A DNA stretch of 64,000 nt. Origin: Pseudomonadota bacterium. GTDB taxonomy: Bacteria > Pseudomonadota > Gammaproteobacteria > Steroidobacterales > Steroidobacteraceae. Both the position numbers and the translations under genes were made by a program. The DNA is taken from NCBI GenBank assembly GCA_023391335.1, contig JAEWBG010000096.1:7240-71239 (forward strand). The letters run 5' to 3'. Shown piece by piece: positions 30,187-39,270 of the stretch. A model generated the notes under the pieces. It saw nothing but the letters and a program-made list of their open reading frames with translations. It did no database searches and was not told the origin of the DNA. Numbering within the stretch: position 1 is the first letter of the stretch; each line of letters opens with the position of its first letter.

Positions 30187-32040
30187 ATGGACAACGAAAC
30201 GATAGAATCAATGCGCGCACCCTCATTGGCGAACTCTCCAAGCGGCACGCACGTCGTCGCAGTCGACCTCTGCAAACTTCTTAGCGATCACGAGATTCCG
30301 CATGCGCTATTGGGCGAGGCGCGTCGTCTGGATTGCTCGGCGTCGCGAATGACGGTTGTCGTTGCACGCACCGCACTCGAGCGCGTTCCCTCGCTAATCC
30401 ACCAACTCAGTGCACGCTGTGGTGTGCGTCTGGTTCAGTGCGTCCGGCGAGATCTGCAGAGTTGGTGCTGCACGTTGGCGGGTTGGCAGGGCGACGAAGC
30501 GCCGAGCTTTTTGACGATCGAAGTCTTTGCCGACTTCGTCCGCAGTGGAGTGAGGATCTTCACGGCGGAGTCGCTATTAGCAGACCGCTCCTTAGCCGCG
30601 GGCAACGCCGAAGTTGCAAGTTGCTCGGTCAGTTCATCCGCACAGGAATTCATCTATTGCGTTACCGATGCGATCCTGCAAGGGGAGATCAGCGAGTCCT
30701 GCGCTCGACACTTGAGCACGTTGTGGTCTGAAGATCACGTCGGTGCCGAAGCGCAGCTGCGCCGTTTTTGGGATGTCCAACGCGAAGGTGGCATCGTGGT
30801 TCGCGCTGCGCATGCCGGTCAATGGCAGCCAGTTCGCGACGCGATGGATCAGCTCAAATCGAAACTATTGGCCAGCTGCGGTTGGCAACCTTTGAATTGG
30901 CTGCGAGAACAAGGACGGCGCGTTCACGAGTGGCTGCGCCCAACGGGATTGCTCGTCGCCTGTTTGGGTCCGGACGGAAGCGGGATTCGCGATGTGATCG
31001 GCAAACTCGCCGCAGCGCCGATGCGGCCCTTCAGTCGCGTGTTACAAATGGAACTGCGTCCACGCCTGATTCGCGGGCTCAGTCCACCCCAGCCGGCGGA
31101 GCGAGTGCGTCGGCAGACGCCGCGCGGACGTTTCGCTGCGGCATTGAAGGTGTTGATGTTCGCAGTCGATTACTGGCTCGGATACTGGTTCATGTTGCGG
31201 CCACGCATGGTCCGATCGACGTTGGTGATTTCGAATCGCTACTACGACGATATCTTCGCTGACCCAGGCCGCTATCGATTGGTACGTCCGCGTGCGTTTG
31301 CTCGGGCGTTACTGCCGTGGATCCCGCGGCCGCATCTGTGGTTGATCTTCGATGCGCCCAGTGAGGTGCTGCATCAGCGCAATCACGATATGACTCCTGA
31401 TGAGTCCGCGCGGCAGCGTCAAGAGTATCGGCGTGTTCTGAAAGGGTTTCAGCATGTGGTCGTCTTGGATGCGCGAGACTCAACCGAAGAGATTGGCGTT
31501 CACGCTCAACAAGCGGTGCTCGCTCATTTGGCGCGCCGGACGGCCATTCGCCTGAAGTTGCCGCTGCAGGATGCAGAAAATCCGCTCTCGACTCGCGTCC
31601 TGCTGTTTTTCTGCCGGCGCAACGTGCCCTTGCTGAGTCGGTTGGTGCGCATCGTGTACAACAGCGACATCTATTGCCGGCTGCCGACGGACGTGAACAT
31701 GCCGCACCCGTACGGTGTAGTGATTCATTCGCAAGCGGTGATCGGCAATCGCGTGACCATCATGCAGCAGGTCACGGTGGGAGACGTGGAGCAGGGGGAC
31801 AGCGTGGCGCCGGTGATCGGCGATGACGTCTACATCGGCGCGGGGGCACGCGTGCTCGGAGATGTTCGAGTCGGCGATGGAGCGACGGTCGGTGCCAATG
31901 CCGTTGTCACCCGGGATATCCCTCCGGGCGCGACGGTCGTGGGCGTCAACCGGATTCTTCCGACATCCATGCGTTTGGCCAGCGACACTCAGCGCGACAG
32001 CGCCGTGACGCCCTTCCCGGTGAGCGCCCAACGACATTAG
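30187..32040 (+). CDS. Thymidylate-kinase-like / serine-acetyltransferase-like fusion
   Basis: About 617 residues from ATG 30187 (a TTG at 30145 is possible). The N-terminal 230 residues are unassigned. A thymidylate-kinase-like domain follows (LVACLGPDGSGIRDVIGKLA, later LVISNRYYDDIFADPGRYR and LWLIFDAPSEVLHQR), but the P-loop reads GPDGSGIRD where a kinase needs GKST. The C-terminal about 130 residues are a left-handed beta-helix acetyltransferase of serine-acetyltransferase type (VIHSQAVIGNRVTIMQQVTV, DDVYIGAGARVLGDVRVGDG, NAVVTRDIPPG). It lies 50 bp after the sugar phosphotransferase, so sugar or EPS acetylation is a fair guess. Confidence 0.8.
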   Translation: MDNETIESMRAPSLANSPSGTHVVAVDLCKLLSDHEIPHALLGEARRLDCSASRMTVVVARTALERVPSLIHQLSARCGVRLVQCVRRDLQSWCCTLAGWQGDEAPSFLTIEVFADFVRSGVRIFTAESLLADRSLAAGNAEVASCSVSSSAQEFIYCVTDAILQGEISESCARHLSTLWSEDHVGAEAQLRRFWDVQREGGIVVRAAHAGQWQPVRDAMDQLKSKLLASCGWQPLNWLREQGRRVHEWLRPTGLLVACLGPDGSGIRDVIGKLAAAPMRPFSRVLQMELRPRLIRGLSPPQPAERVRRQTPRGRFAAALKVLMFAVDYWLGYWFMLRPRMVRSTLVISNRYYDDIFADPGRYRLVRPRAFARALLPWIPRPHLWLIFDAPSEVLHQRNHDMTPDESARQRQEYRRVLKGFQHVVVLDARDSTEEIGVHAQQAVLAHLARRTAIRLKLPLQDAENPLSTRVLLFFCRRNVPLLSRLVRIVYNSDIYCRLPTDVNMPHPYGVVIHSQAVIGNRVTIMQQVTVGDVEQGDSVAPVIGDDVYIGAGARVLGDVRVGDGATVGANAVVTRDIPPGATVVGVNRILPTSMRLASDTQRDSAVTPFPVSAQRH

Positions 32041-32202
32041 CCGGTTGCTGAGAGTGGTTCTTGCACCAATACGGTGAACACCCTCTCCAATTTTGACTAG
32101 TCACACGTTTCTCAATCGGCGCCGTCTTCGGCTACACTACGCGGCCTTCAATTTCCGTCCCGAAGACACCTTCTCTCGTCCGAACAGGAACTTACGAGCG
32201 CA
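32041..32202 (+). promoter_or_regulatory. sucA upstream region
   Basis: The 162-bp gap before sucA contains a good -10 box, TACACT (32133-32138), 65 bases before the start. The matching -35 is weak, so activation is probable. No operator is evident. Confidence 0.4.
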
Positions 32203-35085
32203 ATGAGCGACTCACTTCGAGCTTTGCTCGACACCACGCCCCTCGCGGCCGGTAACGCCCCCTACGTCGAAGCCCTCTACGAACAGTACCTAGCAGATCC
32301 AGCGTCGGTCGATCCGCGCTGGCGCGAATACTTCGCGAAGCTTGCTGGGTCCGGCGCCAACGAAACAGCACACGGTCCTATCCGGGAAGCGCTGGCGCAA
32401 CGTGCGGTTTCCGCTCGCCCCGTCGCTGTTGCCGGGAGCACCGCGAGTGCTTCGGACGATTCAGCGAAACAAGGTGGTGTTGCTCGGTTGGTGCAGGTTT
32501 ATTCCAATCGCGGCCATTTGTTAGCAGACATCGACCCGCTCGGATTGATGCAGCGGCCAGTGCCGGAAGTACTCGAGCTAAAACACTTCGGCTTAAGCGA
32601 GTCGGACCTCGATACCGAGTTCTACACGGGCGCTCGCACTGACGCGATTCCGAAGCGCATGAAGCTGCGCGACATGATTGCGCAGTTGAAGACAATCTTC
32701 TGCGGCCCGATCGGCGCGGAGTTTGCGCACGTTTCCAATTCAACTGAACGGCTTTGGCTACAGAATCGATTTCTCGAGGGCCGGGTCAAGAACCGATTCA
32801 GCGCGGACGAACAAAAGAACTTCTTGAGGCATCTCACCGCGGCCGAGGGTCTCGAGGTCTATCTCGCAACCAAGTATCCGGCGCAAAAGCGTTTCTCGCT
32901 CGAAGGCGGCGACTCGTTGATCCCGATGCTGGATGACTTGATCCAGCAGGGCGGACAACGCGGGATCGAAGAAATCGTGATCGGCATGGCCCACCGCGGA
33001 CGCTTGAACGTTCTGGTGAATGTCGTCGGCAAGTCGCCCCAAGTGCTGTTCTCCGAATTCGAAGGGCACTACGACACGAACCACATGCAAGGTTCCGGTG
33101 ACGTCAAGTATCACAAGGGCTTCTCCACCGACATCCGCACGCCAGCAGGCAATGTGCATGTAGCGTTGGCTTTCAATCCATCGCACTTGGAAGTGGTGAA
33201 TCCCGTCGTCGAAGGATCCGTGCGTGCGCGTCAGCAGCGTCGCAACGACAGCAAGGGCGATAAGGTCGCGCCGATTTTGATTCACGGCGATGCCGCCTTT
33301 GCGGGTCAAGGCGTCGTGATGGAAACGCTCCAGCTATCCCAAGCACGCGGCTTCTACACGGGCGGCACCGTTCACATCATCATTAACAATCAAGTTGGCT
33401 TCACGATTTCCGATCCGCGCGATTCGCGTTCGACGCTGTATTGCAGCGATGTTGCCAAGATCATCGAAGCGCCGATTTTCCACGTGAATGGCGATGATCC
33501 GGAAGCCGTGCTCTTCGTCACGCGGCTGGCGCTGGACTATCGCATGAGGTTCCACAAGGACGTTGTCATCGACCTCGTGTGCTACCGCAAGCGCGGTCAC
33601 AACGAGGCTGATGAGCCTGCGGCGACTCAGCCCGTGATGTATCAGAAAATTCGCTCTCAGCGTACGCCGCGCCAGATCTATGCCGAGCGCTTGATTGCGG
33701 AGAAGGTGATCACCGCCGCTGAAGCCGACGAGATGGTCGAGCAATATCGCCGCGCTTTGGACGAGGGACGTACTACGACCCGCCACGCGTTGGGAATGAT
33801 CGGCAACAAACACACGGTCGATTGGAGCAAGTATCAGCACGTGTCTGATCGCGTGGAGTCTGTAGTTACAGGCGTGCGCGTCGAACAGTTACGTGAACTG
33901 GCAGGCAAGCTCACGACCTTCCCTGCGAACTTCACGCTGCATCGTCAGGTCGCGAACGTGGTCCAAGCCCGGGAAAAAATGGCCGCTGCTCAGCAGCCGC
34001 TGGATTGGGGCTTTGCCGAAACGCTGGCGTACGCGACGTTGCTCACCGAGGGCTACGAGGTCCGCATCGTCGGTCAGGACAGCGGTCGCGGTACATTTTT
34101 CCATCGTCACGCGGTTTGGCACGATCAGACGAGCGGCGATACCTACATTCCGCTCGCGAACCTCTCTCCTTCGCAACCGCGCTTCAATGTGATCGATTCG
34201 CTCCTCTCCGAAGAAGCGGTGATGGGATTCGAGTACGGGTTCTCGACGACCGAACCTAACTGCCTGAACATCTGGGAAGGGCAGTTTGGCGATTTCGCGA
34301 ACGGCGCCCAAGTGATCATCGATCAGTTCATTAGCTCGGGCGAAGCGAAATGGGGTCGGTTGTGCGGACTCACGTTGTTCTTGCCGCACGGTTATGAAGG
34401 ACAGGGGCCGGAGCATTCCTCGGCACGCCTCGAACGTTTCTTGCAGCTCTGTGCAGAGCAGAACATGCAAGTGTGCGTACCCTCCACACCGGCGCAGATG
34501 TTCCACATGCTGCGTCGGCAGATGCGCCAGAACTTCCGCAAGCCGCTCATCGTGATGACGCCGAAGAGCTTGCTGCGGCACAAGCTGTCGGTCTCCTCGC
34601 TCGAGGACCTCACTCACGGCGGTTTCCGCAATGTCATCGATGAAGTCGACGACATTCAACCCTCGCACGTCACACGTGTGGTGTTCTGCTCGGGCAAGGT
34701 CTACTTCGATTTGCTCGATTCCCGCAGGGCCGACGCCTTGCACAACATCGCGCTGGTCCGCATCGAACAGCTTTATCCATTTCCGATCGAAGAATATGCG
34801 GCCACCCTTCGCAAGTACGCCAATGCTCGCGAAATCGTGTGGTGCCAAGAGGAGCCGCAAAACCAGGGAGGCTGGTATCAGATCCGTCATCGCCTGCAAG
34901 AAGGGCTCGGCAAAGATCAGCAGTTGCTGTACGCCGGACGTGCGCCGGCGGCCGCGCCCGCTGCAGGTATTTTCCAAATGCATGTCGATCAGCAGCAGGG
35001 GCTCGTCGACGCCGCGTTGCGTTCCACCAGTACCGAAGAATCCGTGCGTCAGACGACTCGTCTGAAAGCTGCAGCAAAGAAATAG
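32203..35085 (+). CDS. sucA: 2-oxoglutarate dehydrogenase E1
   Basis: A 960-residue thiamine-diphosphate enzyme that decarboxylates 2-oxoglutarate in the TCA cycle and passes the succinyl group to the lipoyl arm of SucB. Signature parts: N-terminal YVEALYEQYLADPASVDPRW, HVSNSTERLWLQNRF, GMAHRGRLNVLVNV, the ThDP motif region GDAAFAGQGVVMETL, VVIDLVCYRKRGHNEADEPA and DSGRGTFFHRHAVWHDQ. Length is typical (930-960). It is followed at 9 bp by sucB, then lpdA. Confidence 0.98.
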   Translation: MSDSLRALLDTTPLAAGNAPYVEALYEQYLADPASVDPRWREYFAKLAGSGANETAHGPIREALAQRAVSARPVAVAGSTASASDDSAKQGGVARLVQVYSNRGHLLADIDPLGLMQRPVPEVLELKHFGLSESDLDTEFYTGARTDAIPKRMKLRDMIAQLKTIFCGPIGAEFAHVSNSTERLWLQNRFLEGRVKNRFSADEQKNFLRHLTAAEGLEVYLATKYPAQKRFSLEGGDSLIPMLDDLIQQGGQRGIEEIVIGMAHRGRLNVLVNVVGKSPQVLFSEFEGHYDTNHMQGSGDVKYHKGFSTDIRTPAGNVHVALAFNPSHLEVVNPVVEGSVRARQQRRNDSKGDKVAPILIHGDAAFAGQGVVMETLQLSQARGFYTGGTVHIIINNQVGFTISDPRDSRSTLYCSDVAKIIEAPIFHVNGDDPEAVLFVTRLALDYRMRFHKDVVIDLVCYRKRGHNEADEPAATQPVMYQKIRSQRTPRQIYAERLIAEKVITAAEADEMVEQYRRALDEGRTTTRHALGMIGNKHTVDWSKYQHVSDRVESVVTGVRVEQLRELAGKLTTFPANFTLHRQVANVVQAREKMAAAQQPLDWGFAETLAYATLLTEGYEVRIVGQDSGRGTFFHRHAVWHDQTSGDTYIPLANLSPSQPRFNVIDSLLSEEAVMGFEYGFSTTEPNCLNIWEGQFGDFANGAQVIIDQFISSGEAKWGRLCGLTLFLPHGYEGQGPEHSSARLERFLQLCAEQNMQVCVPSTPAQMFHMLRRQMRQNFRKPLIVMTPKSLLRHKLSVSSLEDLTHGGFRNVIDEVDDIQPSHVTRVVFCSGKVYFDLLDSRRADALHNIALVRIEQLYPFPIEEYAATLRKYANAREIVWCQEEPQNQGGWYQIRHRLQEGLGKDQQLLYAGRAPAAAPAAGIFQMHVDQQQGLVDAALRSTSTEESVRQTTRLKAAAKK

Positions 35086-35094
35086 GACAAGTAC

Positions 35095-36303
35095 ATGAGC
35101 ATTGAAGTGAAGGTCCCGCAACTACCCGAATCGGTCGCCGATGCGACACTGGTTGCGTGGCACAAGAAGCCGGGCGACAGCGTCGGGCGCGATGAAAATC
35201 TCGTCGATCTCGAGACCGACAAGGTGGTACTCGAAGTGCCGGCGCCTTCGGCAGGCGTCATCAAAGAGTTGAAGGTCGCTAACGGTGCAACCGTGACGAG
35301 CGGTCAAGTGCTCGCGATATTGGAAGCAGGGGCTACTGCCGAAGCGGCGCCCAAGGCAGCCGCGGCTGCGGAGAAATCTGCGCCTGCGGCTGAGGCCAAA
35401 TCTGCTGCTGCGGCGGCGAAGCTTGCGCCGGCAGCAAAGCGGATGGTCGAAGAACACAAACTCGATGCCGGTCAGATTTCAGGCAGCGGTCGCGATGGCC
35501 GTGTCACCAAGGGTGATGTAATTCAGCATCTCTCGGGAAAAGATTCCGCTGCTCCCGCAAAGACGAAACCGGCTGCAGTTCAGTTGCCCTCTGTAGGTGG
35601 CGGGCGCAACGAGCAACGCGTCCCGATGACGCGTCTGCGTGCACGCATTGCCGAGCGCTTGATCCAGGCGCAGTCGACAGCAGCGATGCTGACCACGTTC
35701 AACGAAGTGGACCTCACCGCGATCAACGAGATCCGTGCTCGATACAAGGACAAGTTCGAGAAATCGCACGGCGTGAAGCTCGGCTTCATGTCGTTCTTCG
35801 TGAAAGCAGCCATCGAAGCATTGCGGCGTTTCCCTGCCGTGAATGCATCGATCGACGGCAACGATATCGTCTATCACGAGTTCTACGATATCGGCGTCGC
35901 GGTCTCGACCGATCGCGGCTTGATGGTGCCGGTGCTGCGTAACGCAGAGAACATGTCCTTTGCGGAAATCGAAAAGTCCGTTGGCGCCTATGCGACCAAG
36001 GCTCGTGAAGGCACGATCACGCTGGAAGAACTCACCGGCGGCACATTCACGCTCACCAATGGCGGCGTGTTCGGATCGTTGATGTCTACCCCGATTCTGA
36101 ATCCACCGCAGGTCGCCATCCTCGGCATGCACAAGATTCAGGAGCGCCCGATGGTCATCAATGGCGAGATCAAGATTCGTCCGATGATGTACCTCGCGCT
36201 GACCTACGATCATCGCATCGTAGACGGCCGCGAGTCGGTGCAATTCTTGGTTGCGATCAAGGATGCGCTGGAAGATCCGGCACGTCTGCTGTTGCAGCTC
36301 TAG
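35095..36303 (+). CDS. sucB: Dihydrolipoyllysine succinyltransferase E2
   Basis: A 402-residue protein with a single lipoyl domain (about 2-77, lysine in DLETDKVVLEVPAP), an Ala-rich linker, the peripheral subunit-binding domain (KRMVEEHKLDAGQISGSGRD) and the catalytic domain ending in YDHRIVDGRESVQF, with the active-site His and Asp. It is the core of the 2-oxoglutarate dehydrogenase complex. It is separated from lpdA by a repeat-filled 112-bp gap, unlike the 9 bp between it and sucA. Confidence 0.98.
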   Translation: MSIEVKVPQLPESVADATLVAWHKKPGDSVGRDENLVDLETDKVVLEVPAPSAGVIKELKVANGATVTSGQVLAILEAGATAEAAPKAAAAAEKSAPAAEAKSAAAAAKLAPAAKRMVEEHKLDAGQISGSGRDGRVTKGDVIQHLSGKDSAAPAKTKPAAVQLPSVGGGRNEQRVPMTRLRARIAERLIQAQSTAAMLTTFNEVDLTAINEIRARYKDKFEKSHGVKLGFMSFFVKAAIEALRRFPAVNASIDGNDIVYHEFYDIGVAVSTDRGLMVPVLRNAENMSFAEIEKSVGAYATKAREGTITLEELTGGTFTLTNGGVFGSLMSTPILNPPQVAILGMHKIQERPMVINGEIKIRPMMYLALTYDHRIVDGRESVQFLVAIKDALEDPARLLLQL

Positions 36304-36310
36304 GAAGAAG

Positions 36311-36403
36311 CGGATAGTGACTTGCGGATAGCGGATAGTCAGAGAAAGACTTTTCCGCGACCCGCATCTGCACCTATCCGCTATCCGCAATCCGCTAGTC
36401 ACT
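36311..36403 (+). repeat. 7-bp-period inverted repeat between sucB and lpdA (CGGATAG)
   Basis: Heptamers CGGATAG (36311), TGACTTG (36318), CGGATAG (36325) and CGGATAG (36332) form the first arm. The second arm, 36374-36403, is its reverse complement, exact over 23 bases except for one extra 7-base unit. The arms differ by whole heptamers. The block lies inside an operon and could form an mRNA hairpin between sucB and lpdA. Confidence 0.9.
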
Positions 36404-36415
36404 TAGGTTATTTCC

Positions 36416-37840
36416 ATGTCTCAATACGACGTCATCGTCATCGGCGGCGGCCCAGCGGGCTATCCCTGCGCGATCCGGGCGGGTCAGAACAAGCTCAAGG
36501 TCGCCTGCATCGACGAGTGGCAGAACAAGGATGGCTCGTATGCCTTCGGCGGAACGTGTTTGAACGCGGGATGCATTCCTTCGAAGGCACTGCTGGAGTC
36601 CTCTGAGCTGTATCACCGCGCTCAGCACGAGTTTGCGGTGCACGGCATCAAGATTGGCGATGTGAGCTTCGATGTGGGTGCGATGCAGAAGCGCCGCGCT
36701 CAGATCGTAAAGCAATCCACCCAGGGCATTTCGTTCCTGTTCAAGGGTGCAGGTGTGACCGGCTTGCAAGGGCACGGCAAGTACCTCGGCAACGGCAAGG
36801 TCGAGTTCACGAGCAAAGACGGCAAGAAGGAAGAGCTCACGGCGCAGCACGTTGTGTTGGCATCCGGTTCGAGCCCGACGGAGTTGAAGAGCCTGCCGTT
36901 CGATGGCAAGCAAGTGGTCGACTCGTGGGGTGCGCTCGAGTTCGATAGCGTGCCGAAGAAGCTCGGCGTGATCGGTGCGGGCGTGATCGGCTTGGAACTC
37001 GGCAGCGTGTGGCGCCGGCTGGGTGCTGAAGTGGTCGTGCTCGAGGCGCTCGATACCTTTCTGCCGATGACGGATGGCGCGGTCTCGAAAGAGGCTCTCA
37101 AACACTATAAGAAGCTCGGCCTCGATATTCGGCTCGGCGCGAAAGTCAGCGGCGCGGACAAGTCCGCAAACGGCGTGACGCTCAAGTACACCGATGCGAA
37201 CGGCGAAGGCTCGGTGACGGTCGACAAAGTCGTCGTCGCGATTGGCCGTCGTCCTTATACGAAGGATTTGCTTGCCGATGGTACCGGCGTGCAATTGGAT
37301 GAACGCGGCTTCGTGAAAGTCGATCACGACTGCAAGACCAACGTGCCGAATGTGTGGGCGGTCGGCGATCTCGTACGCGGGCCGATGCTCGCGCACAAGG
37401 GCAAGGAAGAGGGCGTGATGGTTGCGGACCTGATCGCGGGCAAAGTCGCCGAAGTGAATTACAAGACCATTCCTTCCGTGATCTACACCGCGCCTGAAAT
37501 CGCATGGGTCGGACAGACCGAAGAAGAAGTGAAGAAGAGCGGCCGTGCGTACAAAGTGGGCCAATTCCCCTTCCTGGCGAGCGGCCGTGCGCGCGCAATG
37601 GAGGCGACTGCGGGGTTCTGCAAAGTGATCTCCGCCACGGATGATGACGAGATCCTGGGCGTTCACATCATCGGTCCGATGGCAGGCGAACTGATCGCCG
37701 AAGCGGTGCTAGCAATGGAGTACTCGGCGAGCACGGAAGATCTGCAGCGGACGATTCATGCTCATCCGACGCTGTCTGAGGCGCTGCACGAAGCCGCATT
37801 GAACGCCGACAAGATCGCGATCGATATCGGCAATCGATAA
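36416..37840 (+). CDS. lpdA: Dihydrolipoyl dehydrogenase E3
   Basis: A 474-residue FAD-dependent oxidoreductase that reoxidises dihydrolipoamide. The FAD fold (DVIVIGGGPAGYPCAIRAGQ), the redox disulfide GTCLNAGCIPSKALL, the NAD fold (KKLGVIGAGVIGLELGSVW) and the dimer-interface His-Glu (HAHPTLSEALHEAAL) are all present. Third gene of the sucA-sucB-lpdA operon, though the 112-bp repeat upstream may uncouple its expression. Confidence 0.98.
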   Translation: MSQYDVIVIGGGPAGYPCAIRAGQNKLKVACIDEWQNKDGSYAFGGTCLNAGCIPSKALLESSELYHRAQHEFAVHGIKIGDVSFDVGAMQKRRAQIVKQSTQGISFLFKGAGVTGLQGHGKYLGNGKVEFTSKDGKKEELTAQHVVLASGSSPTELKSLPFDGKQVVDSWGALEFDSVPKKLGVIGAGVIGLELGSVWRRLGAEVVVLEALDTFLPMTDGAVSKEALKHYKKLGLDIRLGAKVSGADKSANGVTLKYTDANGEGSVTVDKVVVAIGRRPYTKDLLADGTGVQLDERGFVKVDHDCKTNVPNVWAVGDLVRGPMLAHKGKEEGVMVADLIAGKVAEVNYKTIPSVIYTAPEIAWVGQTEEEVKKSGRAYKVGQFPFLASGRARAMEATAGFCKVISATDDDEILGVHIIGPMAGELIAEAVLAMEYSASTEDLQRTIHAHPTLSEALHEAALNADKIAIDIGNR

Positions 37841-37861
37841 CACGCCTAAAGGCGAGCAGCG

Positions 37862-39169
37862 ATGTCGAGAAACCCCGATTCGCTGCTCGCTCGTGAGTTA
37901 GGCGTCCGCCAGCTCGCGGCCAATATCTTCAACTACACAGTCGGCAGCGGCATCTTTGCGCTGCCCGCGTTCGCCGTTCTGCAACTCGGGTCGGCGGCGC
38001 CACTGGCCTATCTGACGTGCGCGGTGGTGATCGGCCTCGTCGTGATGTGCTTCGCCGAAGCGGGTAGCAGAGTCGATTCCACCGGAGGCCCCTACGCGTA
38101 CGTCGAGACGGCGCTAGGCCCATTCGTCGGATTCGTCGCCGGATGCTTGGTGCTATCTACGGGAACCTCAGCGGCAGCCGGGATTTTCAGTTTGCTCGCC
38201 CGCTCCGTCGTGAAGTTGGTTCCCGCGGCACCCGCTTGGATTACGCCGGCTATCATCATTGCGCTCGTGGTTACGCTCGTTTCGATCAACGTCAGAGGAG
38301 TCAAGACGGGCGCACGAGTCATCGAGGCAATGACCGTCATTAAGCTCGTGCCATTGCTTGGCTTCGTGGCCGTGGGAGTGTTCTTTGTTCGCCCGCCGAA
38401 TTGGGTCTGGGAGAACGTGCCATCTCTTGCACAGGTGCTGAGCACCTCCGGCATCGTCCTGTTCGCATTCTCTGGAATAGAAGGATCGCTGGTCCCGAGC
38501 GGCGAGGTTAGAAATCCCTCCCGCTCCGTGCCACGTGCTGCACTTCTCGCTTTGAGCGCAGTGACATTGCTGTATCTGGCGGTGCAGTTCGTTGCGCTCG
38601 GTGCCCAGGGCCTGGCACTCGCTGACGATCGCACCACACCGTTAGCTTCAGCGGCTTCGCATATGGTGGGTCCCACAGGTCGCAGCATCATGATTGTCGC
38701 TGCGGTGATCTCGATGACCGGCTATCTGAGTGCGAACGTGTTGTCCGAGCCTCGCGGTGTGTTCGCTTTCAGTCGCGATGGTTTTCTGCCGCGCTTCTTG
38801 TCGACTGTGCATCCGCGCTTTCGCACGCCGCACTATGCGATCTACATCTACGGCGCAGTGGTGACGGCAATTGCGCTGTCCGGCACATTCGAACAACTCG
38901 CTACCTTCTCGAATCTCGCAGCGCTGATGCTGTACTTCCTCGTTGCCATCTCTGCGTGGCAACTGCGTCGCCGCGATGTACGCAGCGATGGCGAACCCTT
39001 CACGCCGCCTGGCGGCGCGGCTGTGAACGTCGCCGCATGCGTCGCCGTCGCGTTGGTCTTCTATCAAACCGTCGAACGCACGCAGTTCTTATGGCTGCTT
39101 GGCGTTCTGGTTTTGATCTGCGCGCTTTATGGCATTAGAGGATTAAGAGGTAACACAAAGAGCACATAG
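37862..39169 (+). CDS. APC-family amino acid/polyamine permease
   Basis: A 435-residue membrane protein with about 12 hydrophobic segments. The first contains the unwound-helix motif of the APC superfamily (ANIFNYTVGSGIFALPAF). The conserved FAFSGIEGSLVPSGEVRNPS in segment 6 and RGVFAFSRDGFLPRFLSTVH in the middle are also typical. It starts 21 bp after lpdA on the same strand, so may be co-transcribed. The substrate is not predictable. Confidence 0.92.
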   Translation: MSRNPDSLLARELGVRQLAANIFNYTVGSGIFALPAFAVLQLGSAAPLAYLTCAVVIGLVVMCFAEAGSRVDSTGGPYAYVETALGPFVGFVAGCLVLSTGTSAAAGIFSLLARSVVKLVPAAPAWITPAIIIALVVTLVSINVRGVKTGARVIEAMTVIKLVPLLGFVAVGVFFVRPPNWVWENVPSLAQVLSTSGIVLFAFSGIEGSLVPSGEVRNPSRSVPRAALLALSAVTLLYLAVQFVALGAQGLALADDRTTPLASAASHMVGPTGRSIMIVAAVISMTGYLSANVLSEPRGVFAFSRDGFLPRFLSTVHPRFRTPHYAIYIYGAVVTAIALSGTFEQLATFSNLAALMLYFLVAISAWQLRRRDVRSDGEPFTPPGGAAVNVAACVAVALVFYQTVERTQFLWLLGVLVLICALYGIRGLRGNTKST

Positions 39170-39259
39170 ATAAACAAAGAACAAAAAAGACAAAGAGAAC
39201 GTCTTTCCACTATTTCTCTTTGTGCGCTCTGTTTTTCTTTGTGATCTTTGCGTTGCTCT
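39146..39259. repeat. 9-bp-period inverted repeat pair (CACAAAG type)
   Basis: Arm 39146-39199 has units such as CACAAAGAG, CACATAGAT and AAACAAAGAA; arm 39213-39259 is an imperfect inverted partner (CTCTTTGTG, TTTCTTTGTG). The first arm overlaps the last codons of the permease gene. It fills the convergent gap between the permease and relA genes. Confidence 0.8.
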
Positions 39260-39270
39260 AACTCTTGCTC

